NCBI GenBank assembly: GCA_025175895.1
Contig: CM045990.1
Span: forward strand, 41,412,658 to 41,476,657
Origin: Wurfbainia villosa
Lineage: Eukaryota; Streptophyta; Magnoliopsida; Zingiberales; Zingiberaceae
Reading direction: 5' to 3'
Length of the DNA stretch: 64,000 nucleotides
Below the pieces are notes generated by a model. That model saw only the letters and a program-made list of their open reading frames with translations, did not search any database and had not been told where the DNA came from. Positions within the stretch are counted from its first letter, which is position 1, and every line of letters starts with the position of its first letter. Below, piece after piece: positions 21,895-33,552 of this stretch. Position numbers and translations under genes: made by a program.

Positions 21895-23590
21895 CTAGCG
21901 TGAATCAATCACGCTCTTAGGAATCCAAAACCTATTTGAGCTCCTAGGGTTTACTAGGTATTCCTTAGGGATAACCTCCCTAGATACCTTCCTAATGACC
22001 CTCCTAGGCTTATTAGCCTTGGTCATTGTGGTCTTACCTAGGTTGACTCTAGGGGTAACTCCCCTTGCAACCTTCTTAGTGGTCACCCTAGATTTCCTTG
22101 AAACCCTAGCCACTAGGCACATACCTTGGTCAACTCTAGGGATGACTTCTCTATTGACCTTGGTCTTCCTATACCTAATTTGTATTCCATAATCAGATGG
22201 AACACTATGATAAGTCATCTTAGACTTAGGTTTGTGACCCAAACTCTTCTTGCCCTTGGTTGACTTTTGTCTCTTAGGTCCTAGGTGTTGACTTTGACTC
22301 TTGGACCTAGACTCTTGATAATTTGACCCTTTAAATTGATTTTATATATTCCTAAGAGTCTTTTCTAGTTTCTCAAGTCTTGACCTCAAGGCTTGATTTT
22401 CTAACTCTAATTGCCCAATTGATTTTTGATTAAGTTTTTGGGCATTACCATTTCCTCTAGGCATATGTCTAGTCCATTTAGGATTAAAACCTAGGTATTC
22501 TCCTATTTTTCTAATAGACTCCCTAGGTAAAACCTTTCTAGGGACATTAGTCCCAAATTTCTCCTTCTTTGAAATATTAACATTTTTGGCACCTAAGCAA
22601 ATATATCTATTATTTCTAGCATGCTTTTCATGTACACTAGCAAGATTGTTGACATTATTCCTAGCATGCTTTTTATCCCCTAGAAATTGAAGGTGCATTA
22701 ATAAATTTTACCTTATGGTTTGCCTTAGAGGCTCTCCCTACATGTGTTGCTCCTTCTTGCCCTTTCTTTTTCCCTTTAGGACATGAACTCCTATAGTGCT
22801 CTCTTTGTTGACATTTGAAGCACACCACGTGCTCTTTGCTTTTAATTATCGGGGCACCGACATCCTTTGATTTTTCTTGAGGTTTTGGTGCCGGAGGAGT
22901 CTTCTTGACTTTCTTTGGACACTTACTCTTATAGTGCCCAAATTACCTACACTCAAAACACATAATATTATTTTTATTTTGAATTGAGGTGTTTGAGTTA
23001 CCTAAGTCAATGGAGGCCGGAATTGGATTTTGAGCTTCTTTATCTTGGCCGGATGTTGAAGCTTCTTCTTGATGTTGCTCCGGTGATCTAATCTCCTCCC
23101 CCTCAATCCTAGAGGTGGAGGTCTCTTCCGATTCTACTTCCTCTTCCTCCTTGGATGATGGTCTCTCAACCTCCAAGTCCTCACTTCCTTGTGAGGATGA
23201 TGTGTTTGCTTCTTCGGTCCCTTCCTCTTGGATTGGTGATGGACTTTAATGGAGCTTGGCCACTTGACTCCATAGCTCCTTGGCATCTACATAATTACCT
23301 AGCATACACAAGATATTGTTAGGTATTAAATCAATTAAAATTTTTATCACCTTATCATTTTTCTCGGAGGCTTGGACTTGCTCTTCGGTCCATCTCTTTT
23401 TCTTGAGGAAGCCACCTTTTGGTCCTATTGGATATCTAAATCCCTCCATCAAAATAGACCATTCTTCGAAGTCCCTCATCATCAAAAAATCTTCAATTCT
23501 TCTCTTCCAAGAATTGAAAATTTCTCGTCCATAGAAAGCATATGGGACCGGCGTGTTGATATCCTATCCAAGTTATTCTTGGACTTCCAT
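21895..23590 (-). pseudogene. Element B gag (copia type, two zinc knuckles), broken
   Basis: Gag packages element RNA into particles. The start codon at 23588-23590 is soon followed by stops. The UBN2-like capsid region is the frame 23246-23485 ('DFEEWSILMEGF', 'KILIDLIPNNILCMLG', 'AKELWSQVAKLH'). An acidic linker follows (22943-23176). Two C-x2-C-x4-H-x4-C knuckles lie at about 22915-22965 (CFECR..GHYKSKC, with a stop inside) and about 22785-22835 (CFKCQQREHYRSSC). A basic region (22342-22698) with a short coiled coil 'ELENQALRSRLEKLEKTL' and the tail 'NPRSSNRFWIPKSVIDSR' (stop at 21895) close it. Several stops and shifts make it inactive. Confidence 0.85.
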
Positions 23591-23648
23591 CTTCACCCTC
23601 TAGCGTGCTCCCTTAGTTGTTAAACCAAGAGCTCACTCTAATACCACT

Positions 23649-25125
23649 TGTAGGATCCTTGGAAGCTAGAGGGGTGAATAGTGTGCTATCGTCCAATGGA
23701 ATACGTTCGCATGTTCGTCTACAATTTTTGTTAGCGCGCAGCGGAATAATAATAAAGCGATAATGAAATAGACAAATACACCACAACATAAGGATATAAC
23801 ATGGTTCAGAATCTCAAGGTTCCTACTCCACGGATCGAGCTCTACGAGCTCTAGTGATGCACACGCAACCACTAATACACTCTCTTTCTTGGAACAATCC
23901 GGAGGCGGAGAAACCTCGTACAATAGTTTACAACAATAAACTAAATACAACAATCAACTAATATGAAATAAAATGCAATACAAGTAAAGAAAACACTTTA
24001 CAAATGCCTTTGGATTGCTTGCTTTTGGTTGCTTGAAGAATGACCTTGGAGACCCTAATTTGCAGCAATAAATCACCCCAAGGATGCTCAAGAATTGGAT
24101 GCTTTTCCCTCCTACACGAGCTCCATTTAAAGCTTCGCACGGAAAATGCCGATCACGATCGATGACACTGCTAGGAGACAACGGTGTAATCCATGCTGGA
24201 AAAATCTAACGGCTAGGACATCAGTCGACTGATTATGACCATCAGTCGCCTGATCAAGCCATCACTCGACTGCTGACCCCAGCGGTCGAGTGAGACTCCA
24301 TTCTGCGCCCTAAAACTCGAAAGCATCACCAATCGATCACAAGATCGCTTGATCAATTGCACCTCACTCGATCGCCCACCTCGCGATCGTTGATATTTCT
24401 CGCAGTCAAACCCTAGTTGACTCACCCCAGTCGACTGCCATATAACACCAGTCGACTGACACACCTCAAACATGAGGTTTTAGCCCAAGTATGATTCCCC
24501 CATACTTGCTAGACCACCCTTAGCCTAGACCTAAGCCTTCTAGCCACTTCACACCCACGCCTCTGATCCTCCAAGTCATCCATGACTTATTCATCCATTG
24601 CGCTAGCCTTCAGGTGCTTCCATCGGCTATGTCATGCTAACGGTGTCTACACCGCCAAGGCACATTGGACTTACGTCGCCAAGATTCCTCTTGGACTTTA
24701 CGTCGCCAACTATTGGACTTATGCTGCCAAGACTCCCTCTTGGACTTTACGTCGCCAATATCAAACCCCTTGGACTTCTCAAATGCCAAGACTCAAGCTT
24801 GGACTTTCTCTTGCCAACCCATGTTGGACTTTCCATTGCCAAGACCATGTTGGACTTTCCATTGCCAAAACCCATGCTTGGACTTCCCTTGCCAAGACCC
24901 ATGCTTGGACTTTCCTTGCCAACCCATGTTGGACTTTCCATTTCCAAGACCCATGCTTGGACTTTTCCAAATGCCAAGTGCCCCACTTGGACTTTCCATG
25001 TCAAGTACCCAAGACTTGGACTTTTCCATGACAATCATATTGTCATATGTTTTTGTCGAACGTCAAAACATCTCGAGTCAAGCTCGAGTCCTGGTCAATC
25101 CTGACCTGGGCCGATTGCACCAACA
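23649..25125 (-). repeat. Element B 5' LTR
   Basis: It pairs with 18608-20060; both copies share 'TCCTTGGAAGCTAGAGGGG' at one end and 'GATTGCACCAACA' at the other. The CCAAG..CTTGG repeat array spans about 24650-25035. The long open frames on both strands here (24582-25180) are translations of this array. Confidence 0.9.
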
Positions 25126-25130
25126 ATCAG

Positions 25131-26355
25131 AGACATGTCTATGTCGAGCCGAAACCAAGACCGTCCCAACTCCTCCATAACTTCCAGACCTCAACACACC
25201 CCGGGTGTGTTAGCCGACTCACCCATGTTCCTCAACACACCCCGGGTATGTTAGCCGACACACCCATGTCTCATGCCCGGCACGCCCATGCCCTCCATTG
25301 GCATGGGCGTGTCGCCCTATTTCCTGACGCAGCACACCCTTTCCTTTATTGGCGTACAACACGGTGAAACCTAGGATTTTCGCCTGAATTAAAGAGGGGT
25401 TTTGCCTTAATTGAAGACCAAGCCAAGGCTATAAAAGAGGATATATTCTAACCCTAAAGAGGAGGCGGCGAAATTCGAAGAAGGAGGACAAAGTCGACGG
25501 CGGAGGAAACACAACGATGGCGATTGTAATTTCTTTCTCTAGCAATTCTTATTCAGCTATGGAGTAGTGTCCTATAATCTTAGGATGGGGAAGTAGCCCT
25601 TAACAATTTATGATGGTTGATTGAATCTCTTCTACTTGAATAGATGTTTGTTTTGATTTGGTTTTAGATTCTTATTGATAAATCTAAGGAACCTTGGGGA
25701 GGTACCTAACAGTGAACCCAAGTTCCCGAAACCTAGATCCAAGCTAGAGATTAACTCCTATCAAGTATCGATAGCGTATCTATGAGGGATTGTGGGAATC
25801 ATTGATGATTCCTTAGCTGATTATGGTCCCGTGTGCAAACTTATCGTGAAAAGGAAATTTAGTCTCTAGAGGAACTCTTATGGACTTAATGGATCTATCA
25901 AATCCAATTTTTACCAAGTAACGGTAGTAAGACTAGGGAGGTTTGCGGGGGTCTCGTAACATGTCCCCTTAGCTGATTATGATCACCTACGCTCGAATGC
26001 CGTGACAGGAAAATTGAGTTTGATAGGTACAATTAGCGTAGACCTCGAAAGGGGTCATTGATTTACCTTAGGACAGGTTCTATCGAAACAACTCTAAGGA
26101 GTAGGAGAGAGCGTAATCACTTTATAAATCGTCGATGCGGTGAAACCCATATCCTGAGATTCCCTTCAATTATTGACTTTCAGCTTGTTCTTCTCATTCG
26201 CTATTCTTGACTGCTTAGTTTCTTTACTTAATTCACAAATTCGATTTCACTAGATAACTTGGCATCACGATCATTCGGTAATTGACCCAATCCCTGTGGA
26301 ATCGATATTTTTATTACTTGACGACAACCGTACACTTGCGGAAATCGTCACATCA
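25131..26355 (+). repeat. Gypsy element 5' LTR, second part
   Basis: It matches 31451-32631 closely and ends in GTCACATCA. It carries 'AACACACCCCGGGTGTGTT' inverted words at about 25192-25250. The frame 25047-25367 is repeat-derived. Confidence 0.9.
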
Positions 26356-26361
26356 AGTTTT

Positions 26362-26379
26362 TGGCGTCGTTGCCGGGGA
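26362..26379 (+). promoter_or_regulatory. Gypsy primer binding site (tRNA-Asp)
   Basis: TGGCGTCGTTGCCGGGGA lies six bases after the 5' LTR. It is complementary, with one mismatch, to the 3' end of plant tRNA-Asp, the usual primer of Athila/Tat elements. Confidence 0.9.
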
Positions 26380-26527
26380 TTGACACTTAATATTGAATTG
26401 AGCGTGATTTAGTTAATCTAGATTTCTGTTTCTGTTTTTATTCTTTTGTCTATTCTAAATTCTTGTTTTGGAAGTTTTTCCTGTTGTTACATGCACAGAT
26501 TTAACAGGGAAATTCTTAAAATCGATC

Positions 26528-28982
26528 ATGAGTAGAGAGAACATTCCTTGCTAGAAGACGACTCCAGGAACAACAGGAAGAAAATTTGAACTATAACATG
26601 GTGATCGAGCGAGAATAAACCTTTAAGGGATTACGCGCGTCTTGCACAAGGATTGAGATCGAGTATTAGAAGACCTCCCATTGAAGCAAACAATTTTGAA
26701 TTGAAATCGGCTCTACTTTCCATGGTCTAACAACATCAATTTGGAGGAGCGCCCACTGAAGATCTTAATATGCACTTGGAAGTATTTTTAGAATTTTGCA
26801 AAACTTTAAAACTGAATGGAGCCTCAGCTGATGCTATTAGATTGCGCTTGTTTCCTTTCTCATTGTGGGACAAAGCTAGAGCATGGTTACACTCTCTTCC
26901 AGCGGACTGCATAACTACATGGGATCAGCTGGAGCAAAGATTTCTAGACAAGTATTTTCCACCAAGCAAAACTACAAGTCTTCGTCATCAAATCACTAAT
27001 TTTGCACAGAAGGATGGAGAGACATTATTTGAAGCTTGGGACAAATTTAAGGGATTACTACAACAATGTCCTCATCATGGGCTGGAGAAATGGCTCATTG
27101 TTCATACTTTCTATAATGGAATCTCGTATGCCACTAAAGTTTCTCTTGATTCTGCTGCAGGAGGGACTCTCATGAACAAAACGTTGGATGAAGCATTTGA
27201 GATCATCGAGAATGTGACAATGAATTCTCACCAATGGGCTATAGAACGAGGGTGTCCGATTAAAACGACGGGTAAGTATGAGGTAAGTACTCTCAATTTA
27301 CTCAATGCTAAAGTTGATGCATTAACTCAAAAGTTCGAACATTTTAATGTATTAGTTGTAAACTCATCTAATGTCACTTGTGAGATTTGTGGTGTAACAG
27401 GACATATGACCATAAATTGTCAAATCCTACACGCACCATCATCGGAAGCAGGGGTTGAGCAAGTAGATGCGCTGAATAATTTTAATCAGAAGCCTAATGG
27501 TGGCAACCCTTATTCGAGCATGTACAATCCCGGTTGGAGGAATCATCCCAACTTTTCGTATCGAGCCAACCAAAATTCTTCTGGGCAGAATAATTTTGGA
27601 GCACCTTGTTGGGAGTATGGGGAATACAATCAAAGTCCCACATTGGTAAGACATGGAAAAGATCATGTGCTTATAAGAAAAAAGATATCTCCATTGGCAT
27701 GAGGCCTTTTGGGTAAAGCCCAAAAATAAAACCATGAGGGCTTAGACCCAAAGTGGACAATATCATGCCATTGTGGAGATATGTGGAGCTTATAAGCACC
27801 AACAATTGGTATCAGAGCCATGGTCCATGTCAAGCCATGAACCTCGAACGAAGGAAGTTGAGCTCCCACGTCCGGATCAAGAGAACCAGACATTAGGAAG
27901 GAAGTCTAGTTGGGTCGGGGGGACCGAACAACTGGCAGGAAGTCCTGGTGGGTTGAAGATCGGACATCAAGCAGAGAAAATCCTTCGAGGAGGGATAGGC
28001 TTGAGGGGGGGCCCAATGTGGTCCTTCGTTTGAGGGGGGGATTGTTGGGAGTATGGGGAATACAATCAAAGTCCCACATTGGTAAGACATGGAAAAGATC
28101 ATGTGCTTATAAGAAAAAAGATATCTCCATTGGCATGAGGCCTTTTGGGTAAAGCCCAAAAATAAAACCATGAGGGCTTGGGCCCAAAGTGGACAATATC
28201 ATACCATTGTGGAGATATATGAATCTTATAGGCACTAACACACCTTCGGTATTTTAACCAGGGCCCAAGTCAAATTTAGAGAAGACGATGGAAAACTTTA
28301 TCACATGCCAAGGGAAGATGAATGATGAATTTCGACAACATATTATAGAATCCAATCAGCAACATCAAAATAATACCGAGGCAATTAAGCAATTGGGAAG
28401 CAAGGTTGATAATTTGACTAATCACACAAGGATGTTAGAGAATCAAATTTCTCAAATTGCTAGCTCTACATCTAGGACGCCCAATAGATTTCCTGGAAAT
28501 TCAGAAGTAAACCCAGCTGAACATTGTAATTCTATAAGTTTGAGAAGTGGAAGAATTTTAGAAGGAGGTAAGAAAGCAGAACCATCTACCAGAGCTCAAC
28601 AAGCCCTACCCGTGCTCAACAACATAGGTGTGCCGGAGTTTGAAGAAGTGGCCATGCCCAGCAGCACGCCTGTGTTGAACGATTTTGAGATAGGCAGCCG
28701 ATAACACACCCAGGGTGTGTTGTCCAACACACCCGTGTCGGGTGATGCCCATAAGCGCACCCAGGGTGTGTCAGCCGACACACCCGTGGCGGGTCACTCC
28801 AGCAGCCAGCATGGCCCAGTCGAGCCAGAAGACACAACCGTGTCGTACAAAGAGCCAAGAACATATAAGCCCCCGATCCCATTCCCTCAGAGGCTGATTA
28901 AGGAGAAATTGGATGAACAATTTGGTAAGTTCCTTGAGGTAATTAGAAAGCTTTATATTAATATACCTTTTATAGAAGCTCT
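26528..28982 (+). pseudogene. Gypsy (Athila-like) gag, interrupted by a TRIM
   Basis: A likely start at 26528 is followed by stops. From 26740 the capsid region is readable: 'FLEFCKTLKLNGASADAIRL', 'FSLWDKARAWLHSLP', 'RFLDKYFPPSKTT' and 'DKFKGLLQQCPHHG', the retrotransposon gag domain of Ty3/gypsy. A single zinc knuckle, CEICGVTGHMTINC, lies at about 27382-27423. The frame breaks at 27606 where the TRIM sits, and the rest resumes at 28246 with a shift. A coiled-coil-like stretch 'IKQLGSKVDNLTNHTRMLENQI' (about 28383-28455) and 'SLRSGRIL' follow, then repeat-derived CACCCGTGT words (about 28600-28800) and 'PPIPFPQRL'. Confidence 0.85.
27607..28240 (+). mobile_element. TRIM (terminal-repeat retrotransposon in miniature)
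   Basis: Two 198-bp LTRs, 27607-27804 and 28043-28240, both start TGTTGGGAGTATGG and end C-A-C-Y-A-A-C-A; they differ at roughly nine positions. The CACCT duplication flanks the unit (27602-27606 and 28241-28245). A tRNA-Met primer site, TTGGTATCAGAGCC (about 27806-27819), and a purine tract GAGGGGGGGA (about 28032-28041) complete it. At 634 bp with no coding frame it is a typical TRIM. It split the gypsy gag. Confidence 0.95.
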
Positions 28983-29640
28983 TCAATAAATGCCTACGTA
29001 CTCCAAGTTCTTGAATGCTATTTTAACCAATAAAAGAAAAGTTGAGGAGCATGTAACAGTGGCTCTTACTGAAGAATGCATCGCTTTAATTAAAAACATG
29101 GTACCTCCCAAGCTAAATGATCGTAGTTTTTCTATCCCTTGCATAATCAATGACTCTAATTTTGATAAGGCTTTTTGTGATCTAGGCGCTAGTGTCAATT
29201 TGATTCCTCTTTCCATATGCAAGAAATTAGATTTGGGAAAAATGAAACTAACAACTATGGCCTTGCAGTTAGCCGATCGCTCCATTAGATATCCTTTGGG
29301 AATCTTAAAAGATGTACCTGTGAAGGTGAGAAACTTTATTGTTCCATGGATTTGTAGTGCTTGACATGGATGAAGATCCATGTATTCCACTCATTTTAGG
29401 GAGACCTTTCCTGGCTACTGCAGGGGCAATGATAGACGTCAAGAACCACAAACTTTCACTTGCATTTGGAAATGATAAGATTGAATTTGACCTTTCAAAG
29501 GCTGTTAAACAACCTTCTGATTTCGATGTTTGTTGCAGGATTGATAGTTTCCAATTAATAGAACAAACTTATCTTGATAGATTCGAAAGGATTTCGAGGA
29601 TGAAGAGCAGGAGATTATGGGCCTTGACCTACCACCACAA
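28983..29640 (+). pseudogene. Gypsy aspartic protease region
   Basis: After an in-frame TAA at 28987, the frame 28990-29364 runs from 'MPTYSKFLNAIL' to the protease active-site DLGAS (Asp at 29179-29181) with 'PLSICKKLDLG' after it. A frameshift near 29345 leads to 29339-29644 with 'LILGRPFLATAGAMIDV', the second conserved protease block. It resembles Athila protease. The unshifted chain is not made. Confidence 0.85.
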
Positions 29641-31244
29641 GTAGAACTTAAGCCTCTTCCATCGGCTCTGTATGAATTTCTTGGCGAAAACTCTACTTAT
29701 TCCGTGATCATTAGCACGATATGAGGAGCAGTACACTCCTCGAGTCACATCCATCCAACTAGGGAATAATTGAGTGGTCAAGCTAATGACCTTAAACAAA
29801 GCGCTTCTTGGGAGGCAACCCAAGCTATTTTCATTTTTTATTTTTATGTATTTTATTTTATTTTATGCATTTTTATTTTTAACTTTGAGTTTTGCATTTT
29901 TCAGGTTTCCAGGTTTACAGGACACAACATGTCCGTGTCGCTCATCGACACGGCCGAATCAAGAACCAAGCTGCGATCAGGCATGCGGTGAGACCGTCTT
30001 TGGTTGTATGATCGTGTTATTGTCGTTCCACTGCATGCCAGATTTACACGACCCACATATGCCAAACAACATGGGCATGTCAAGCTTCAAAGGCAAACCC
30101 GAATACAACACACCCCGGGTGTGTTAGCCGACACACCCGTGTTGCTCAAAAGAAAAAAAGGCATGCCCTTTGGCACGTCTGGGTCGCACAAAAAGAAGGA
30201 AGGCATGCCTTTGGCACGCCTGTGTCGCCGCACGCCTGTGTCGCCGCTTTCCCTTTAAAAAAAAACTGCCCCGAACACACCCTAAAGTTCACACGATTGT
30301 TCCTGAGCTAGGAGTGGTAGGTAGAGAAGGATGCTAGTAGCAAGGACGGTGACCATTGATTCCCCTGAGCTATTTTGTGAGTTTCGATGCCTTTCATTTA
30401 TGCTGTCTCTTCTTAGATTTCTAATTTGGTTATTGCATAATTTAGGTCTAGGGGAGCATGTTTCATTGTGTAAGCTAATTCTGTTTTTATCTTTTCATAT
30501 ATTATAACATTGCATTCTTATATCATCTAGCATAGTATAACTGAACCTTGGTCGGATCATGATATTCCTTTGTGCTTATTTGATAAGAACCCTATTTCAC
30601 TTTTCACTTGACTTAAAGGTTTGAGGTATCCGAAAAGGGTTCAAATCCCCCATATCAGACTAGTACTCAATTTTCCATTGGGGACTCTCCTATGCAATTT
30701 GGTTACTGGAGAAACACTTTTCCTAGAAGCTTTTGACTTGAAAAAAAAGGAAGAAGAAGAAGAAGAAAAAAAAAAGAAAGGAAAAAAAAGGAGGGCTGGA
30801 ATTATTTTGAAGCACCCCTTTGAGACCAAGTAGTTACTGGGGAAACACCTAAAAGGTGCCCCTTTGAGGCTAACTAGTTACTGGGGAAATGCTTACTATA
30901 AATTTCTTCCCTTCTTTCTTCTTGGTAAGTGCTCCTTTGAGACCTTTTGTTGATAGGTGAGGATGATCCATGCATTAAGGCAGGTAAGTGCCTTTACGCC
31001 GGAAATGAGAGGAACACGATAGAGGAGATGTCAAATCTGGATTGGTGTCTAATGCCTTTGGGTCGACTTTTCACGTGCACTATATAGGGATCTTTCAAGT
31101 TTTGCCACTAGAAATAATTTGATAAGATTAAGATCAGATTTTATACCTCTAGATGGTTTCTTGCAACTCCACACATAAGTTGTCTTTTGTGTTTTTCCCT
31201 TTTCTTTGCTTGAGAACAAGCAAAAGTTTAGGTATAGGGGATTT
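29641..31244 (+). other. Gypsy 3' internal region, pol deleted
   Basis: The first 80 bases still encode the linker that precedes RT in Athila ('LKPLPSALYEFLGENS', 'SVIIS'). It then passes at about 29720 into a region normally found after integrase (ATTGAGTGGTCAAGCTAATG and TTCTTGGGAGGCAACCC, about 29768-29822). Later come CACCCGTGT/GGCATGCC words (30060-30250), a purine tract at 30739-30792, three 'TTACTGGRGAAAYRC' repeats (30702-30895) and a purine-rich stretch GGTATAGGGGATTT just before the 3' LTR. No gene is seen. Confidence 0.75.
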
Positions 31245-32631
31245 TGATGTGTGTAATTCATGTTACATTTTGGGTATTCAATATGCATGCATTTCATCCC
31301 ATTTTATATTTTAGTCATGTATTTTGTTATGTTTTAGTCAAGTTTAATATATTTTAGACAAAGAAACTGTTTTGGGGTATTTTTAATGTTAACAGGGTGA
31401 AGAATCGGCAATTATCGAGGAGTACCAAAATAACACAGTCGTGCCATCAGAGACAAGTCTGTGTCAAGCCGAAACCAAGACTATCCCAACTCCTCCAGAA
31501 CTTCTAGACCTCAACACACCCCGGGTGTGTTAGCCGACACTCCCACGTCTCATGCCCGACATGCCCATGCCCTCCATTGGCATGAGTGTATCACCCTATT
31601 TCCTGACACAGCACGCCCTTTCCTTTATTGGCGTACAACACGGCGAAACCCAAAATTTCTGCCTGAATTAAAGAGGAGTTTTGCCTTAATTGAAGACCAA
31701 GCCAAGGATATAAAAGAGGATATATTCTAACCCTAAAGAGGAGGCGGTGGAATTCAAAGGAGGACAAAGTCGACGGTGGAGGAAACACAACAATGGCAAT
31801 TGTAATTTCTTTCTCTAGCAATTCTTTTCCAGCTATGGAGTAGTGTCCTGTAATCTTAGGATGGGGAAGTAGCCCTTGATAATTTATGATGGTTGATTGA
31901 ATCTCTTCTACTTGAATAGACGTTTGTTTTGATTTGGTTTTAGATTCTTATTGATAAATCTAAGGAACCTTGGGGAAGTACCTAACAGTGAACCCAAGTT
32001 CCCGAAACCTAGATCCAAGCTAGAGATTAACTCCTATCAAGTATCGATAGCGTATCTATGAGGGATTGCGGGAATCATTGATGATTCCTTAGCTGATTAT
32101 AATCCCGTGTGCAAACCTATCGTGAAAAGGAAATTTAGTCTCTAGAGGAACTCTTATGGACTTAATGGATCTATCAAATCCAATTTTTACCAAGTAACGG
32201 TAGTAAGACTAGGGAGGTTTGCGGGGGTCTCGTGACAGGTCCCCTTAGATGATTATTATCACCTACGCTCGAATACCGTGACAGGGAAATTGAGTTTGAT
32301 AGGTACAATTGGCGTAGACCTCGAAAGGGGCCGTTGATTTACCTTAGGACAGGTTCTATCGAAACAACTCTAAGGAGTAGGAGAGAGCATAATCACCTTA
32401 TAAATCGTCGATGCGGTGAAACTCATATCCTGAGATTCCCTTCAATTATTGACTTTCAACTTGTTCTTCTCATTCCCTGTTCTTGACTGCTTAGTTTCTT
32501 TACTTAATTCACAAATTCGATTTGACTAGATAACTTGGTGTCACGATCATTCGGTAATTGACCCAATCCCTGTGGGATCGATATTTTTATTACTTGACGA
32601 CAACCGTGCACTTGCGGAAATCGACACATCA
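31245..32631 (+). repeat. Gypsy 3' LTR
   Basis: A 1387-bp LTR beginning TGATGTGTG and ending CACATCA, pairing with 18402-18607 plus 25131-26355. The copies differ by scattered substitutions and a deletion of about 30 bp in the CACCCGTGT area, so the insertion is moderately old. Confidence 0.95.
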
Positions 32632-33552
32632 GTGATCTAACATGAATATTGAGTAATAGGTAGAAGAAAATTCAAGTATAAAGACTTGGCAAAGAAAGTA
32701 CAAAGATGAAGACATGGTGGCGTAAGTCTAACGATGAAGACTTGGCGGTGTAAGTCCAAGTGGAACTTGATAATGGAAGTCCTGGAGTGTGGCTCTTGGT
32801 GGGAAGTCTTGGAGGCACACCCTCTTGGAAAAGGAAGACCCGACAATATGACAAAACCAAAGGAAGAACTTGAAGGCTAGTGCAAGGATGATAAGTCACG
32901 GGCTTAGATGTATCCTGAAGGCGTGAGGTTGATGGAAGAAGCTTGAAAACTTAAGTCTAGGCTAAGGGTAAGTGTCAAGTATGAAAGGATCATACTTGAG
33001 GTGTACCAATCAACTGGTACTTCACTAGTCGACTGATGAGTTAAAACAATCACATAGATTATTTGGCAGTCGATTGGTGGTTTGACCAGTTGATTGAGTG
33101 TTCGACTGGTCCGATGCTCAGTGCTTTGATGAGTCAGTCGACTGTATTGATAAAGTAGTCGACTAACTTTAAGTGGGCATAGCACAAGTTGTTTGTGAGT
33201 CGACTTGTTAGTCGATTTAGCTTAGATCAGTCGACTGGTGAAGTGCCTGTTGAGTTACAGCGATCGAAGTCACGAAGTAAAAAGGGCAAACTCCAAACTC
33301 TATATAAGAAGGGATTTGGGGCTTGGAGAGGCTAGTGTTCTTGCATAAATTTTTCATTCTAAAGCTCTCCAAGTGTTTTCTAAGTCCATATTCTTTCAAT
33401 CTATTCTTCCTAAGTTCATTCCTAAAATCTTGTAAGAAGAAGAGATAGTATTGTAAGAAAGGTTTCGCCACCTTAGTGTTCATCCAAAGGATAAGTTAGT
33501 AGAAGCTTGCAAAGGAATAATCCACCTTAAGAATTGTCGTGGAGTAGGAGTG

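Larger units (their letters stand above)
18608..25125 (-). mobile_element. TR-GAG element B: gag-only LTR retrotransposon
   Basis: The 6518-bp minus-strand element is flanked by ATCAG (18603-18607 and 25126-25130). Its LTRs are 18608-20060 (3') and 23649-25125 (5'). Next to the 5' LTR is a tRNA-Met type primer site, AGTGGTATTAGAG (reverse of about 23636-23648). The polypurine tract is the complement of 20061-20075. Between them lies only a gag relic (21895-23590) and about 1.8 kb without coding sequence. No protease, integrase, RT or RNase H is found, so it depends on another element. Confidence 0.9.
18402..32631 (+). mobile_element. Athila/Tat-like Ty3/gypsy retrotransposon lacking RT, RNase H and integrase
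   Basis: The LTRs start TGATRTGTG and end CACATCA, with the 5-bp duplication GTGAT on both sides (18397-18401 and 32632-32636). The 5' LTR (18402-18607 plus 25131-26355) is followed by a tRNA-Asp primer site. Internal coding remnants are gag, then an aspartic protease, up to about 29720. The expected RT, RNase H and integrase are absent: sequence passes directly to the 3' tail 'AAGCGCTTCTTGGGAGGCAACCC'. The 3' LTR is 31245-32631. Two elements are nested in it (18608-25125 and 27607-28240). It could only have moved with proteins from another element. Confidence 0.9.

Noticed and set aside
24582..25180. Long open frames on both strands (149-171 codons)
   Set aside because: They are translations of the CCAAG..CTTGG repeat array in an LTR. 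The same peptides appear wherever that LTR occurs, on both strands.
30739..30792. Simple purine tract as a second polypurine primer
   Set aside because: It is a low-complexity AAG/A run 450 bp from the LTR with no conserved counterpart in view; the tract next to the LTR is the better candidate.
26362..31244. Reverse transcriptase in the gypsy element
   Set aside because: No YxDD box or integrase motif was found in any frame between the protease and the 3' LTR.
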